Source: Rhodopseudomonas sp. BAL398 (GTDB lineage: Bacteria > Pseudomonadota > Alphaproteobacteria > Rhizobiales > Xanthobacteraceae). Taken from it: a stretch of DNA of 64,000 bases. The position numbers and the translations under genes were made by a program. The notes beneath the pieces are model-generated. The model was given only the letters and a program-made list of their open reading frames with translations, was not told where the DNA came from and did no database searches. The stretch covers positions 1,736,001-1,800,000 of the forward strand of contig NZ_CP133111.1 of assembly GCF_033001325.1 (NCBI RefSeq). Direction: 5' to 3'. Positions 52,524 through 61,640 of the stretch are shown here, piece after piece; the first letter of the stretch is position 1; each line of letters begins with the position of its first letter.

Positions 52524-53402
52524 TCAGCGGGTGAGGTCAGGGTTTGCATTTACCTGATCCGCGAGGAAGTCGCTGACCGCGCGAATGCGGGCCGACGCAA
52601 CAAGATCCGCATGCGTTACCAACCAGACGTCGTTGCTGAACATCTGATCAGCAGGAATCACCCGGATGAAATCTTCGCCGACGGCTAGAAAATCTGGAAC
52701 CACTGCTAGCCCGAGGCCAGCTCGTACAGCCGCGATCTGAGTGGGCAAACTCGTTGTGGTGAGCGCGATTTGACAGTCCGGGTGCTCCCGCGCGAGCCAC
52801 ACCGCCGCAGGTAGATGAGCATGGCTCTCATCCCAAGTGATAAAATGCCTTCCTCCTAGCGGCTCACCTTCAATGAAGGGGAATTGCTCGACATAGGCGC
52901 GACTCCCGTAGACCGAGTAGGTCATATGTCCAACGCGCCTGACCTTCAGGTTTCCGCGCGTTGGCCGCACCACGCGAAGGGCAATATCAGCCTCATGCCG
53001 ACCAAGCTCGGCTGCCACCGTGCTCGTGACGATTTCGAGACGGATGCGCGGATAACGCTCCCGGAAGGCTGGCATCGCCGGGATAATCAGGTCGGTCGCG
53101 AGACTGTCTGATGTCGCGAGCCGCACCGCCCCAGCCGGCGCCTTGTCGAGCCCTGTCGCGCCGCGTTCCAATGATAGAATGCTCTCCTCGACGGTCTCCG
53201 CATCTCTCAGAACCTCGCGGCCCGCGTCGGTAAGAAAATAGCCGGTCTGGTGACGGGCGAAGAGCTTCATGCCCAGACTGCGCTCGAACTCGGAAATGCG
53301 TCGACTCACGGTTGATTGACTGACACGCAGATCGGCTGAGGTGCGGGTGAGGCTCCCGCTTCGCGCCACTGCTAGAAAGAAGCGGAGGTCATTCCAATCC
53401 AC
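52524..53402 (-). CDS. LysR-family regulator 4, 292 aa
   Basis: MDWNDLRFFLAVARSGSLTR, then VSQSTVSRRISEFERSLGMK is the winged HTH. The effector domain shows VRLATSDSLATDLIIPAMP. It converges on the CMD gene and lies just downstream of the AraC gene on the same strand (34 bp), so the two may be cotranscribed. The target could be the divergent or neighbouring SDR/hydrolase genes; the sequence does not say. Confidence 0.9.
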   Translation of the reverse strand: MDWNDLRFFLAVARSGSLTRTSADLRVSQSTVSRRISEFERSLGMKLFARHQTGYFLTDAGREVLRDAETVEESILSLERGATGLDKAPAGAVRLATSDSLATDLIIPAMPAFRERYPRIRLEIVTSTVAAELGRHEADIALRVVRPTRGNLKVRRVGHMTYSVYGSRAYVEQFPFIEGEPLGGRHFITWDESHAHLPAAVWLAREHPDCQIALTTTSLPTQIAAVRAGLGLAVVPDFLAVGEDFIRVIPADQMFSNDVWLVTHADLVASARIRAVSDFLADQVNANPDLTR

Positions 53403-53436
53403 GATGTGTTTTCCGCCTTTGTCTCGAGTTTCTGGA

Positions 53437-54393
53437 TTATCCCCGACCTGATTGCGTCATCGCAGCGGCCCTCTTTTTAGCTTCGTCCGTCGTTGCGCGC
53501 CGCCAGGCGCCCGGACCAACGCCTTCTATGCGGTTGAAGGCGTGGTTCAGGGCCGCGTCGGTTTCATAACCTACACGGCGGGCCACATCCGAGATTGCAG
53601 TTCCTTGCTTGAGCAAGACCTTCGCACGATGAATGCGCCAGCGCGTCAGATACTCAACCGGCGTCTCTCCAAGCACGACTTTGAACGTCGCGGCGAAGCT
53701 CGAACGGGACATTCCTGCATGCCGGGCCAGTCCAGCGATCGTCCAAGAGAACGCTATGTCGGCATGCAGTGCCTTGAGCGCGCGGGAAATACGCGCATCG
53801 CGTAAGCCTGCTAACCATCCGGGTGTACGGCCGCCTTCGGCCTCACACCATGCGCGGAGTGCCTGCACGAAAAGCGCGTTGATCAGATGCTTGACGACAA
53901 TACCGGCGCCCAACCCGTCGAGTTCTGTTTCGAGACCAACAAGTTCCAGCGTTGTCCGCATCAACGGACCGCGTACATCCGCGCGTCTTACCAACGAAAT
54001 ATTCGGCAGCAGTGACAGCAGCGGCTCGGCGGCCGCAGCGTCGAAATAGAACCGACCAGAGACGAGTTCTGTGACCGCGCCGTGGCCGCCATACTCGTGC
54101 ATGACACCAGAAATTTTTGAGAAGATCGTCGCGCAGGGGACGATCTCGACACCGACTTCGCTCACCATCGTGAAGCCGGCGTCGCCTTTAATGATCAGGC
54201 AATCGCCGGCTTCCACCCAAACCGGTTCCGAGAAGCAATCGGCCAAGACCCAAGAACCGCCGCGAGCTAGAACGACGAGCCGTGCCTGATCGCCTGTCGT
54301 GAATGCTACACCCCAGGGCGCGCGAAAGCTCAGATGCGCGAAGAGCGCACTCTCAACGCGCATTGATGTCAGCATGTCTCCTAGGATGTCCAT
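53437..54393 (-). CDS. AraC-family regulator with cupin-like N-domain, 318 aa
   Basis: The N-terminal half (about 1-190) is the cupin_6/AraC-binding type (ALFAHLSFRAPWGVAFTTGD). The C-terminal half carries two HTH motifs: SWTIAGLARHAGMSRSSFAA near 222 and AISDVARRVGYETDAALNHA near 270, then FNRIEGVGPGAWRR. It is likely to control the SDR gene (54477-55181) upstream on the same strand, as in other AraC-SDR pairs. That is inference. Confidence 0.9.
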   Translation of the reverse strand: MDILGDMLTSMRVESALFAHLSFRAPWGVAFTTGDQARLVVLARGGSWVLADCFSEPVWVEAGDCLIIKGDAGFTMVSEVGVEIVPCATIFSKISGVMHEYGGHGAVTELVSGRFYFDAAAAEPLLSLLPNISLVRRADVRGPLMRTTLELVGLETELDGLGAGIVVKHLINALFVQALRAWCEAEGGRTPGWLAGLRDARISRALKALHADIAFSWTIAGLARHAGMSRSSFAATFKVVLGETPVEYLTRWRIHRAKVLLKQGTAISDVARRVGYETDAALNHAFNRIEGVGPGAWRRATTDEAKKRAAAMTQSGRG

Positions 54394-54476
54394 GCAAGTT
54401 TCGTACTGGACGAAGCAATAGCGAGCAAGATCAAGTCATATAATATCATCCACATGGATGCAGATTCTTCTCGCCA

Positions 54477-55181
54477 CTAGCGGACTAGATCCGCGTAGAG
54501 GACCTTGGGATCCAGTGCGAGACCACTTTTGATCTGTCGCGTCATGTCGTCGGCGAGCACTTCCCACTCGCCCTTTTCAATCGCATCAAGCGCCGCGCTG
54601 GCAACAACGGCCGGATCATTCTTGGGCATATGGATTCCCTTCATCATGTCGGTGTCCGTCGCGCCGAGCTGCACGCCCACGACAAGGGTATTTTGCTTTC
54701 TTAGCTCAAGGCGGATGCTGTTCGTGAGGCTCCACGCGGCCGCTTTCGCAGCAGAATATGCCTCCGCCCCAGGATAACTAAACCAAGACGTCAGCGAGAG
54801 CATGTTGACGATGGCACCCCCATCGTTGCGCTCAAGGATCGGCGCAAATGCCCGCACCATGCCGAGAAGCCCAAAGAAGTGCGTCTCCATCTCCAATCGG
54901 ATCAAGTTCAAGTCCCCGCCCACCAAACTTTGGTTTGTGGCGATGCCCGCGTTGTTGATCAGAATGGTCGTGTCGCCTGCAATCGCTGCTGCAACCGCGA
55001 TCTGTGCGGGATCCGTTATATCGAGCGCGATACGCTCTACGCTGTCGATGTCGAGAGCCTCAAGATTGCGGCCGGTCGCATAGACTTTGCGGGCTCCCCG
55101 TTCGAGTAGGGAGCTGACATACGCCCTGCCAATTCCACGATTTGCACCTGTGACTAGCGCGACGCTTCCTTCAATCTTCAC
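54477..55181 (-). CDS. SDR-family oxidoreductase, 234 aa
   Basis: TGANRGIGRAYVSSLLERGA near 11, LINNAGIATNQSL near 74, Y142 and K146 (EAYSAAKAAA), and QLGATDTDMMKGI. The short C-terminus lacks the usual DGG end, as in the group that includes YdfG-like and carbonyl reductases. It is 83 bp upstream of the AraC gene. Codon use and AT-rich flanks (54394-54476) differ a little from the core. Confidence 0.9.
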   Translation of the reverse strand: MKIEGSVALVTGANRGIGRAYVSSLLERGARKVYATGRNLEALDIDSVERIALDITDPAQIAVAAAIAGDTTILINNAGIATNQSLVGGDLNLIRLEMETHFFGLLGMVRAFAPILERNDGGAIVNMLSLTSWFSYPGAEAYSAAKAAAWSLTNSIRLELRKQNTLVVGVQLGATDTDMMKGIHMPKNDPAVVASAALDAIEKGEWEVLADDMTRQIKSGLALDPKVLYADLVR

Positions 55182-55365
55182 TGGCGTAATCCCTATTCAG
55201 ACTCTTTGCCCTTTCGGACGGTGCTGGCCCCCTCTGCTAGGCCAATCCACCGATACGCGTCAGAAGCTATCGTCCGCAGCCTTTATTGAATCGTCCGAGT
55301 TTATGGTCGATCTCACAAAAAATACGTCGGAAGAGTATTGCCGGTAGGTCTCGCTGGGCGGGATT

Positions 55366-56568
55366 TTAGATCATGAGCGAGTACGAAAGGCGCTCGAACT
55401 CCTCCAGATCCCGCATCACGTAGCCGTCCAGGAAGGGCACCACCTGGGTCATGAATACGCCCGCTAAGTCAGCCGTCGGATCAAGCCAGAAATGAGTGTT
55501 CAGCACTCCGCCCCAAAAGGCGCTACCAACAGCACGACGCCCTGGCACTTGCCGTTCCGTTCTCGCCGCAACCAGGCTGTGGGAGAGTTCGACTCCAGGC
55601 ATGGGATCAAGGTCGGATGTCGCGGGGGCAAAGACAGTAGATCTCGGTTCGATCCGAAGAGTCCCGATCTGGTTCCTCAGCGCATCGCGCGCTGTCGCTT
55701 CGCTCAGAATGCGAACGCCATCGAGGCTCCCCATGCCTAGCCACATTCGCAAGAAGCGGAGATAATCCGGAGCGGTCGAGTTAAGGGCGTGGCCCATGCC
55801 ATAGAATTCCGGAGAAGCAGGCGGATCAAGGTTCAGTACGCTGGATCCTAGTTCGCCATTCTCCGTTCGCGCCAAGACATCACCCAGCAGGGCGGCGCTT
55901 GTCGCATTCAGTTCGAAACTCGTACTCGTTAGCCCGAGCGGCTCGAAAATCTCCTCAATGCAAAATCGGTCGATGCTGCGGCCATCGATGGCAGAGACGG
56001 CCAAGCCTAGCCAATCGGCACCGCCCCCATATTGCCAAGCGGTGCCGGGATCGAAAGCGAGTGGATAAAGCAGTCCGGCTCTTTGCCCCGAGACGATCGA
56101 TGGCATGCCGCTCTCGGCGAGATACCGTCCCACCGCTCCGTCCCAAAACTCGTATGCGAGACCAGACGTGTGGGTCGCGAGATTTCTCAGCGTGGCCTTT
56201 GTGCGCGCAGGGCGACGCAGTTGCGTTTCCACGCCGTTTTCGATGACCACGAGCCGCGCGAATTCAGGGAGGATTTCCTCCACGGGCGTTTCCCAATTGA
56301 GCCGACCCCGATCAGCAAGGATCAAAGCGGCCGTTGCGCCGACCGCCTTGCTCATCGAGACAATGCGGAAAATCGTGTCTCCGCCGGCCGCCATACCGCT
56401 TGCCCGCTCGCCCGCCGCGCCAGACCAAATTGGTCCCGCCGAGTTACCGAGAGCAGCGACGACATAGGGAATGCTGCCATTGGACACCATCGCATCCAAG
56501 GCGGCATCCAAGGATTTCAGGTTTCTGGGCCTAGTGGGATCAGCCGCATTCGCTTCTGCATTCGACAT
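55366..56568 (-). CDS. Serine hydrolase (beta-lactamase/esterase family VIII-like), 400 aa
   Basis: The nucleophile motif S71-M-S-K74 lies in FRIVSMSKAVGATAALILAD. The second motif reads Y-G-G in WQYGGGADWLGLAV, where class C enzymes have Y-x-N. The C-terminal WGGVLNTHFWLDPTADLAGV is the usual W-G-G box. No signal peptide, so it is probably a cytoplasmic esterase of family VIII rather than a penicillinase. It is divergent from LysR 5. A 184-bp gap without gene separates it from the SDR at 55181. Confidence 0.85.
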   Translation of the reverse strand: MSNAEANAADPTRPRNLKSLDAALDAMVSNGSIPYVVAALGNSAGPIWSGAAGERASGMAAGGDTIFRIVSMSKAVGATAALILADRGRLNWETPVEEILPEFARLVVIENGVETQLRRPARTKATLRNLATHTSGLAYEFWDGAVGRYLAESGMPSIVSGQRAGLLYPLAFDPGTAWQYGGGADWLGLAVSAIDGRSIDRFCIEEIFEPLGLTSTSFELNATSAALLGDVLARTENGELGSSVLNLDPPASPEFYGMGHALNSTAPDYLRFLRMWLGMGSLDGVRILSEATARDALRNQIGTLRIEPRSTVFAPATSDLDPMPGVELSHSLVAARTERQVPGRRAVGSAFWGGVLNTHFWLDPTADLAGVFMTQVVPFLDGYVMRDLEEFERLSYSLMI

Positions 56569-56646
56569 ACTCGATGACTTTTTCGTTGAGGACGGAATTT
56601 CCCGTTACGCTTTAACGCGCAGAGCGGGCTAAATACAGCTCATGCA

Positions 56647-56666
56647 AACTCATCTAAACATGAATT
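56647..56666. promoter_or_regulatory. Candidate LysR 5 binding site
   Basis: AACTCAT-N6-ATGAATT (one mismatch between arms) lies in the 159-bp region between the serine hydrolase and LysR 5 genes, 62 bp before the LysR start. Spacer length is the same as in the site at 58666-58687. Confidence 0.35.
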
Positions 56667-56727
56667 CAGCTCAACATGGGACGCGAGCGGAGTTGGGCGT
56701 CGTTCCATCCGCTTTGCGAAAACGCAT

Positions 56728-57678
56728 ATGAGTGCCGATAGCCCTACCGATACCGACCTTCGGCTTCTGCGAGTGCTTGACGCCCTTCTCGAAACCAACA
56801 GCGTCAAGCAGGCGGCCGCCCTTTTGGATGTCACGCCGTCAGCAGTCAGCCATTCTCTGGCAGAGCTGCGCCAGCGCACGTCTGATCCCCTTCTCGTTCG
56901 AAACGGACCTCGGCTACGGCCGACGCCGCGCGCGGAGGCGATGAGACCGCTGCTGCGAGCAGGCCTCACCGATCTATATCGCTTGATTGCGGATCCAGTC
57001 GAATTCACGCCGGCTACCTCCACTCGCCGTTTCTCTTTGGCCGCTCCCGAACATATTGTTGTAGGTCAGCTATCGGATGTGCTTCCTGACCTAATCGCGG
57101 AGGCACCGAAGGCGAGATTTGAGATCTCCTCGGTATTGGCTCCGCTACCAGAGTTGCTTGATTCCGGTTCTCTCGATCTGGCACTGACGACGCTTTATGC
57201 CGACGAGACCCTGAAGCTTGAAAGCGCGATGATGCGGTCGCAGCTCTTCGCTGAGCGTTTCGTGTGCATCGGCCGACGCGGTCATCCACTACTGACACGC
57301 GGCTGTATTGAACTCGCAGCCTTTCTTGGCGCGCCGCAGATTTCGATCCGAATGCCGGGCGCACGCACCAGCCCCACTGACACGGCATTGGAGAATGAAG
57401 GCCTGGCGCGACATGTCGCCCTCACGCTGGGAAGCGCGCACGCGGCCGCACAGTATGTCGGAAACTCGGATCTGTTGGCGATGGTGCCTTACAGTGTAGC
57501 GGCGCGAGGTGAAGCTCTTGGCAGGCTCACGTGCGTCGCCCCACCAATCAAGCTCCCGCCCGTCACCGGCATGCTGTGGTGGAGTAACAGGCTCCATAGT
57601 GATCCGGCGCACCGATGGTGGAGGGAAAAATTGGGCCGGCTATTGCAGCCAATCAATTACGGCGATCGATCAAAGTAG
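56728..57678 (+). CDS. LysR-family regulator 5, 316 aa
   Basis: The NodD-like HTH reads DLRLLRVLDALLETNSVKQA, then VTPSAVSHSLAELRQRTSDP. The effector domain includes RRFSLAAPEHIVVGQL and the end WWREKLGRLLQ. It is divergent from the serine hydrolase gene, its most likely target, and converges on LysR 6 with only 3 bp between stops. Confidence 0.9.
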   Translation: MSADSPTDTDLRLLRVLDALLETNSVKQAAALLDVTPSAVSHSLAELRQRTSDPLLVRNGPRLRPTPRAEAMRPLLRAGLTDLYRLIADPVEFTPATSTRRFSLAAPEHIVVGQLSDVLPDLIAEAPKARFEISSVLAPLPELLDSGSLDLALTTLYADETLKLESAMMRSQLFAERFVCIGRRGHPLLTRGCIELAAFLGAPQISIRMPGARTSPTDTALENEGLARHVALTLGSAHAAAQYVGNSDLLAMVPYSVAARGEALGRLTCVAPPIKLPPVTGMLWWSNRLHSDPAHRWWREKLGRLLQPINYGDRSK

Positions 57679-57681
57679 TTA

Positions 57682-58638
57682 TCATTCAAGCGGCACGGCA
57701 ATCCCGCCGGCTGGAGTTTCGTGAACATCGCTCTCTTTGAACACCGCGCTGATCCAGTCGATGAATGCGCGCACCTGTGGCGCAAGATACTGGCGGTTTG
57801 GATACATGATGGAAACGGCGCGCTGGACCGTCTGAACCTGCGGCAAGATCTCCACGAGTTGGCCATTTTCAAGTTGCTCGGCAACCGTAGCACGGAGGGC
57901 TTGAATTAGACCGAGCCCCGCGAGCGCGCATGCAACGAACGCTTCGGAATCGTTCACGAGGATCGCTGACCGCATCCGGATAGATCGTTCTTCACCGTTT
58001 GCGATAAGCTGCCAGTCAATCGTGCTCCGGCCACGCCCGGTGAAGTATGTCACCGCCCGGTGCGCCGACAAATCTTCCATCGTCTTAGGCACGCCGTGCG
58101 CCGCTAGGTATACGGGGGCGGCACATGACACCATCGGAACGCGCGCCACGACGCGACTGATCATGCTGCTAGCAGCGAGCTCGCCCAACCTGACTACGCA
58201 ATCGACACCCTCGGCGACGAGGTCGACCGGCTGGTCACTGACACCTAGGATGATCTCGATATCCGGGTATCGCTCTGTAAACTCTGGGAGCCGCGGGATG
58301 ATGAGTGGCTTGGCGAGCGCGACAGGAATGTCGACGCGGAGACGGCCTCTCGGCACCTGTCCTGAGCCACCAAAGAGGTTCTGCGCCCCAGCAACGTCAG
58401 TTAGAATCTGCGTCGCGCGCTCGTAGAATAGCTCGCCTTCAGCCGTCAGGCTCGATCGCCGGGTAGTTCGCTGGAGCAGGCGCGCCCCGATTGATGCTTC
58501 GAGTGCCGAAACCGCGTTGGTGACACTTGGGCGGGCCATTCGCAACGCCGCGGCCGCGCGGGCGAAGCTACCGTTGTCGGCGACCGCTACGAAGATGCGA
58601 AGCTGTTGAACAAAATCCAAAACGTTGCTCCCTGACAC
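57682..58638 (-). CDS. LysR-family regulator 6, 318 aa
   Basis: HTH LRIFVAVADNGSFARAAAAL, then MARPSVTNAVSALEASIGAR, then TTRRSSLTAEGELFYERA; effector domain ends YPNRQYLAPQVRAFIDWISA. It is divergent from the SDR at 58774 over 135 bp, which contains a perfect inverted repeat at 58666-58687. The regulator-SDR pair looks like a self-contained switch. Confidence 0.9.
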   Translation of the reverse strand: MSGSNVLDFVQQLRIFVAVADNGSFARAAAALRMARPSVTNAVSALEASIGARLLQRTTRRSSLTAEGELFYERATQILTDVAGAQNLFGGSGQVPRGRLRVDIPVALAKPLIIPRLPEFTERYPDIEIILGVSDQPVDLVAEGVDCVVRLGELAASSMISRVVARVPMVSCAAPVYLAAHGVPKTMEDLSAHRAVTYFTGRGRSTIDWQLIANGEERSIRMRSAILVNDSEAFVACALAGLGLIQALRATVAEQLENGQLVEILPQVQTVQRAVSIMYPNRQYLAPQVRAFIDWISAVFKESDVHETPAGGIAVPLE

Positions 58639-58665
58639 GATGATTATGCCAGAAATCGCACAGGA

Positions 58666-58687
58666 TTGTTATCGATTTAGATAACAA
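58666..58687. promoter_or_regulatory. Perfect inverted repeat, probable LysR 6 operator
   Basis: TTGTTATC-GATTTA-GATAACAA has perfect 8-bp arms. It starts 28 bp before the LysR 6 ATG and lies in the divergent promoter region shared with the SDR at 58774. This is the usual place of a LysR recognition site. Confidence 0.6.
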
Positions 58688-58773
58688 ATACGTTCGTTTT
58701 GATGTCCTTCTGCCCTCGGTGGCAGAGCTCTACGTTCCGTGACGAATGCTACCGTCAAGGAAGGATTGACCTC

Positions 58774-59526
58774 ATGGACCTCCAACTCAGTGGAAAGAAA
58801 GCACTCGTCACCGGCGCGAGCCAGGGCCTCGGCCGGGCAATAGTGAAAACTCTCGCGGCGGAGGGCGTTACCGTGTTCGCGACGGCACGCAATCCAGAGC
58901 TCCTCGCCAGCCTCGTTGCCGAGATTGAAGCAGACGGGGGCGCCACGCCGATTGTGTTTGAAGAGGATTTCGTCGCCGTCGATGGCCCACAGAAGATCGC
59001 AGACGCCGCCCTCGCGGCCCTCGGTCACGTCGACATCCTGGTCAACAATGCCGGAGGGAGCCGACCCATGGATATCGATGCCCCCGAAGAGCAGTGGGTG
59101 GAGGGTATGACCCTGAACTTCGATCGACACCGTCAACTCACTCAGAAATTGCTGCCCAATTTCCTAAGCCGCAAACAAGGCGCGATCATCAGCCTCTCCG
59201 GAAATCTAGAGCCTGAGGTGGTCAACGCTGCGATGGTCGCCAAGGCCGGCCTCGTTGTATGGTCGAAGGGGCTCTCCGAGCAGATCGGTCAGCATGGCAT
59301 CACCGTGAATTGCGTCCAGCCAGGCCTCATCGACACCGCCCAGATCCGCCGCCTCTATCCAGGCGAGGAGCGTCAGAAATTCGCCCAGCGCGAAATCGCC
59401 TTGCGTGACTTCGGTCAGCCACAGGATGTTGCTAACGCGGTCACCTTCCTTGCATCGCCTCGCGCTCGCTACATTACGGGCACCGTGATGCTGGTCGATG
59501 GCGGAATGCGCCGTCACTCATTCTGA
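58774..59526 (+). CDS. SDR-fold protein lacking the usual catalytic Tyr, 250 aa
   Basis: The cofactor motif TGASQGLG at 14-21 and VNNAGGSRPMD near 90 are intact. At the catalytic site the sequence reads NAAMVAKAGL, so the Lys (157) is present but the Tyr four residues before it is Ala153. S140 and S142 are candidates for the Ser. The C-terminus ITGTVMLVDGGMRRHSF is standard. AAGGAAGGATTGACCTC precedes the ATG at 58774. It may use another residue, act as a different type of enzyme, or bind without turnover. Confidence 0.85.
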   Translation: MDLQLSGKKALVTGASQGLGRAIVKTLAAEGVTVFATARNPELLASLVAEIEADGGATPIVFEEDFVAVDGPQKIADAALAALGHVDILVNNAGGSRPMDIDAPEEQWVEGMTLNFDRHRQLTQKLLPNFLSRKQGAIISLSGNLEPEVVNAAMVAKAGLVVWSKGLSEQIGQHGITVNCVQPGLIDTAQIRRLYPGEERQKFAQREIALRDFGQPQDVANAVTFLASPRARYITGTVMLVDGGMRRHSF

Positions 59527-59553
59527 GATGATCCGGATCGCGCCATTCTCGCG

Positions 59554-59574
59554 GGCCTGTTAGGGGGACAGGCC
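59554..59574. terminator. Hairpin between convergent genes
   Basis: GGCCTGT (59554-59560) and ACAGGCC (59568-59574) form a perfect 7-bp stem with a 7-nt loop, 28 bp after the SDR stop. No T run follows, so it could be a weak or factor-assisted terminator. Confidence 0.3.
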
Positions 59575-59705
59575 GGCGCGGGGCGAAGCCTGCGTTCGCT
59601 CCATCCTCCGGTGGCACCGGACGCCACGATCGACAGCCGTGTTCGGCCGATCAACCTCCCGCCATTCCTCTGTCCGGCGAGGATCAGGTAGCCGCGGCTC
59701 CTCCT

Positions 59706-60173
59706 TCACTTAATGTCGAGCCGCGCGATCTTATCGCCACGGAGCTGGAAGTGCATGTGCCCTGTGCCGTTGAAGCCGTTGCCACTTACTTTAACGGTCA
59801 CAACCACGGTGTCTCCCTCCGCCTTGGAACTGACCGCCTGTATATGAGCTTGGACGCCGGTATTGTCGGTGCGGTCCCACGAGGCGATTCCCTCACGGCC
59901 CTCGAAATGGCGACCCCAATCGTCAAGGACTGCCGTGGGGGTGAAGGCGGCGACCACGCCAGCCGCGTCACCGCGATTGCTGGCGTCGAAGAATTCGGTG
60001 ATCGCTTGCGGTAGGCTTGTCATGGTCTGACTTTCCCTATTCGAGTTTGAGGACAACACGCCGGAGACAGCCAGAGGCGCCGCCAGCAAGGCCGCGCCGC
60101 CAAGCAGCGCGACGAGCAAGGGGCGAACGACGCGAATTGCGCGCCGTTCGCCTAGAAGCCTTCCCGTCATCAT
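59706..60173 (-). CDS. SnoaL/NTF2-like protein with N-terminal membrane segment, 155 aa
   Basis: The C-terminal 105 residues are SnoaL-like: LPQAITEFFDASNRGDAAGV, FEGREGIASWDRTDNTGVQA and FNGTGHMHFQLRGDKIARLD. The ATG at 60173 overlaps the DUF1097 stop and adds a hydrophobic segment (VVRPLLVALLGGAALLAAPL) that would export or anchor the protein. The alternative ATG at 60023 gives a cytoplasmic 105-aa protein with only a weak GGGAAAG site. I prefer the longer form because of the coupling. Function unknown. Confidence 0.65.
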   Translation of the reverse strand: MMTGRLLGERRAIRVVRPLLVALLGGAALLAAPLAVSGVLSSNSNRESQTMTSLPQAITEFFDASNRGDAAGVVAAFTPTAVLDDWGRHFEGREGIASWDRTDNTGVQAHIQAVSSKAEGDTVVVTVKVSGNGFNGTGHMHFQLRGDKIARLDIK

Positions 60174-60670
60174 GCCGCCGACGGCCGGGGCAGAAGCCGA
60201 TGAGGCAGATTGTGCGACACCCAGCCGGCGACCGAGCCGACCGCGCTGGCGCCGAAGAGCTGCACCACGCTTTCGAGCGAGGGATCGAGATGCGCGGCGA
60301 ACCACGCAACGAGACCCAGGAAGTAGCCGAGCAGGTTGTTCAGCACCGGCAAGCCGCGCAGAGCGACGACCACGAGCGCCACGAAGAACACCACGATCGG
60401 CAGGCCGACACCCAGACCGAAAGTTCCGGCCAGTTGGGGGATGGCCAGCGAAGCGAGCAATCCGATCACCAGTCCAAGGCCGACACAGCCCAGGTTCTCG
60501 AAAGCGGTACGGGTGCTCTGGACACGCGTGAAGAACGCGATCCAACCGACGAACATGGCCCAGACGGGCCGCGAGAGCGTCAGGCTCGCGGCGGCCGCGA
60601 GCGCGGCAGTCGCAGCGGCCACGACCGTGGTCACCACGAAGGCCTGACGCGAGGGGGCAACAGTGGACAT
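60170..60670 (-). CDS. DUF1097 family membrane protein, 166 aa
   Basis: Four to five hydrophobic segments (VVTTVVAAATAALAAAASLT, LGCVGLGLVIGLLASLAIPQ, LGVGLPIVVFFVALVVVALR, NNLLGYFLGLVAWFAAHLDP). The pattern with VWAMFVGWIAFFTRV is DUF1097 (YcdZ-like). GAGGAAAGAC precedes the ATG at 60670. Members are inner-membrane proteins of unknown transport role. It is cotranscribed with the SnoaL-like gene. Confidence 0.8.
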   Translation of the reverse strand: MSTVAPSRQAFVVTTVVAAATAALAAAASLTLSRPVWAMFVGWIAFFTRVQSTRTAFENLGCVGLGLVIGLLASLAIPQLAGTFGLGVGLPIVVFFVALVVVALRGLPVLNNLLGYFLGLVAWFAAHLDPSLESVVQLFGASAVGSVAGWVSHNLPHRLLPRPSAA

Positions 60671-60746
60671 GTCTTTCCTCATTAGGGGTTTGCGTGAAAA
60701 TCCGCCGATCGCGGACGGTCCAGCCGCCCGCGATCGGCTGGATGAT

Positions 60747-61640
60747 TCAGACCTTCTTCGCGGGCTTGAGCAGGTCGGACAGGCCGACGCGGTGGAGCAT
60801 CTCGGCGCGGAGGCGGTCGAGGACCGCAAAGCCGACGCTCGCGCCGTCCTCGGTCGGATCGTAGTGGATCCGGAACGGACGCTCGCCGAACGGCGTGTCG
60901 ACGACCTCGGCGATCATCTCGGCGACCGGCGCCGGATCGGCGTCGTCGGGAACGATCTCGGCGAAGGCCTTCTGGACCTGCTCGCCGAACCCGGCATAGG
61001 GGCCGGCTTCATACTCGGCGAGACGCGCCTGGTCGGCGGGGCGGCCGGAGTTCGGGAAGTGGTTCGTGCCCTTGGTGAAGGCGCCGGGGACGACGATCGT
61101 CGTCTCGATGCCCCAGCGGGCAAGTTCGCGGGCGTAGAGGACCGCGAGCGAGTCCATCGCCGCCTTGGCCGCGAAATAGGGCGACAGATAGGGCGGCGTG
61201 CCGCCGGCCGAGCTGGAGCTGGAAACCCAGACCAGCAGGCCTTCGCGGCGGCCGCGCATGTGGGGCAGCGCCGCGCGGTTCACCCGCTGGGTGCCGAGCA
61301 CGTTGACGTCGTATTGCTGCGCGAACTGCTCGGGCGTGAAGGCCTCGGCGGGGCCGAACATCATGTGACCGGCATTGTGGACGACGACATCGATCTGGCC
61401 GCTCTCGGCGATGATCTTCTCGATCGCGGCGTTGACCGATGGTTCGGCCTGCACGTCGAGTTCGATCGGGCGGATGTCGCTGCCGGCGATGGCCGACAGT
61501 TCGGCGGCGTTGTTGGCGTTGCGACCGGCGACGTCGCGCATCGAGGCGTAGACGGTGTGGCCGGCGCGGCCCAGGGCTTCAGCGGTCAGCCGGCCGAAGC
61601 CGCTCGACGAACCCGTGACGAGGATGATCTTCTTGGACAT
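60747..61640 (-). CDS. SDR-family oxidoreductase B, copy 2, 297 aa
   Basis: Same as the protein at 47108-48007 except Asn3 to Lys, one Met to Thr in EVVDTPFGE and a different tail (KPAKKV). All motifs are intact (TGSSSGFG, HNAGH, PYFAAK). AAGGAATTTCACC precedes the ATG at 61640. It follows SDR A copy 2 by 66 bp, in the same order as in copy 1. Confidence 0.9.
   Translation of the reverse strand: MSKKIILVTGSSSGFGRLTAEALGRAGHTVYASMRDVAGRNANNAAELSAIAGSDIRPIELDVQAEPSVNAAIEKIIAESGQIDVVVHNAGHMMFGPAEAFTPEQFAQQYDVNVLGTQRVNRAALPHMRGRREGLLVWVSSSSSAGGTPPYLSPYFAAKAAMDSLAVLYARELARWGIETTIVVPGAFTKGTNHFPNSGRPADQARLAEYEAGPYAGFGEQVQKAFAEIVPDDADPAPVAEMIAEVVDTPFGERPFRIHYDPTEDGASVGFAVLDRLRAEMLHRVGLSDLLKPAKKV

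Noticed and set aside
55366-56568. Beta-lactamase resistance gene
   Set aside because: The S-x-x-K motif is present, but there is no signal peptide and the second motif is Y-G-G, so a cytoplasmic esterase is more likely.
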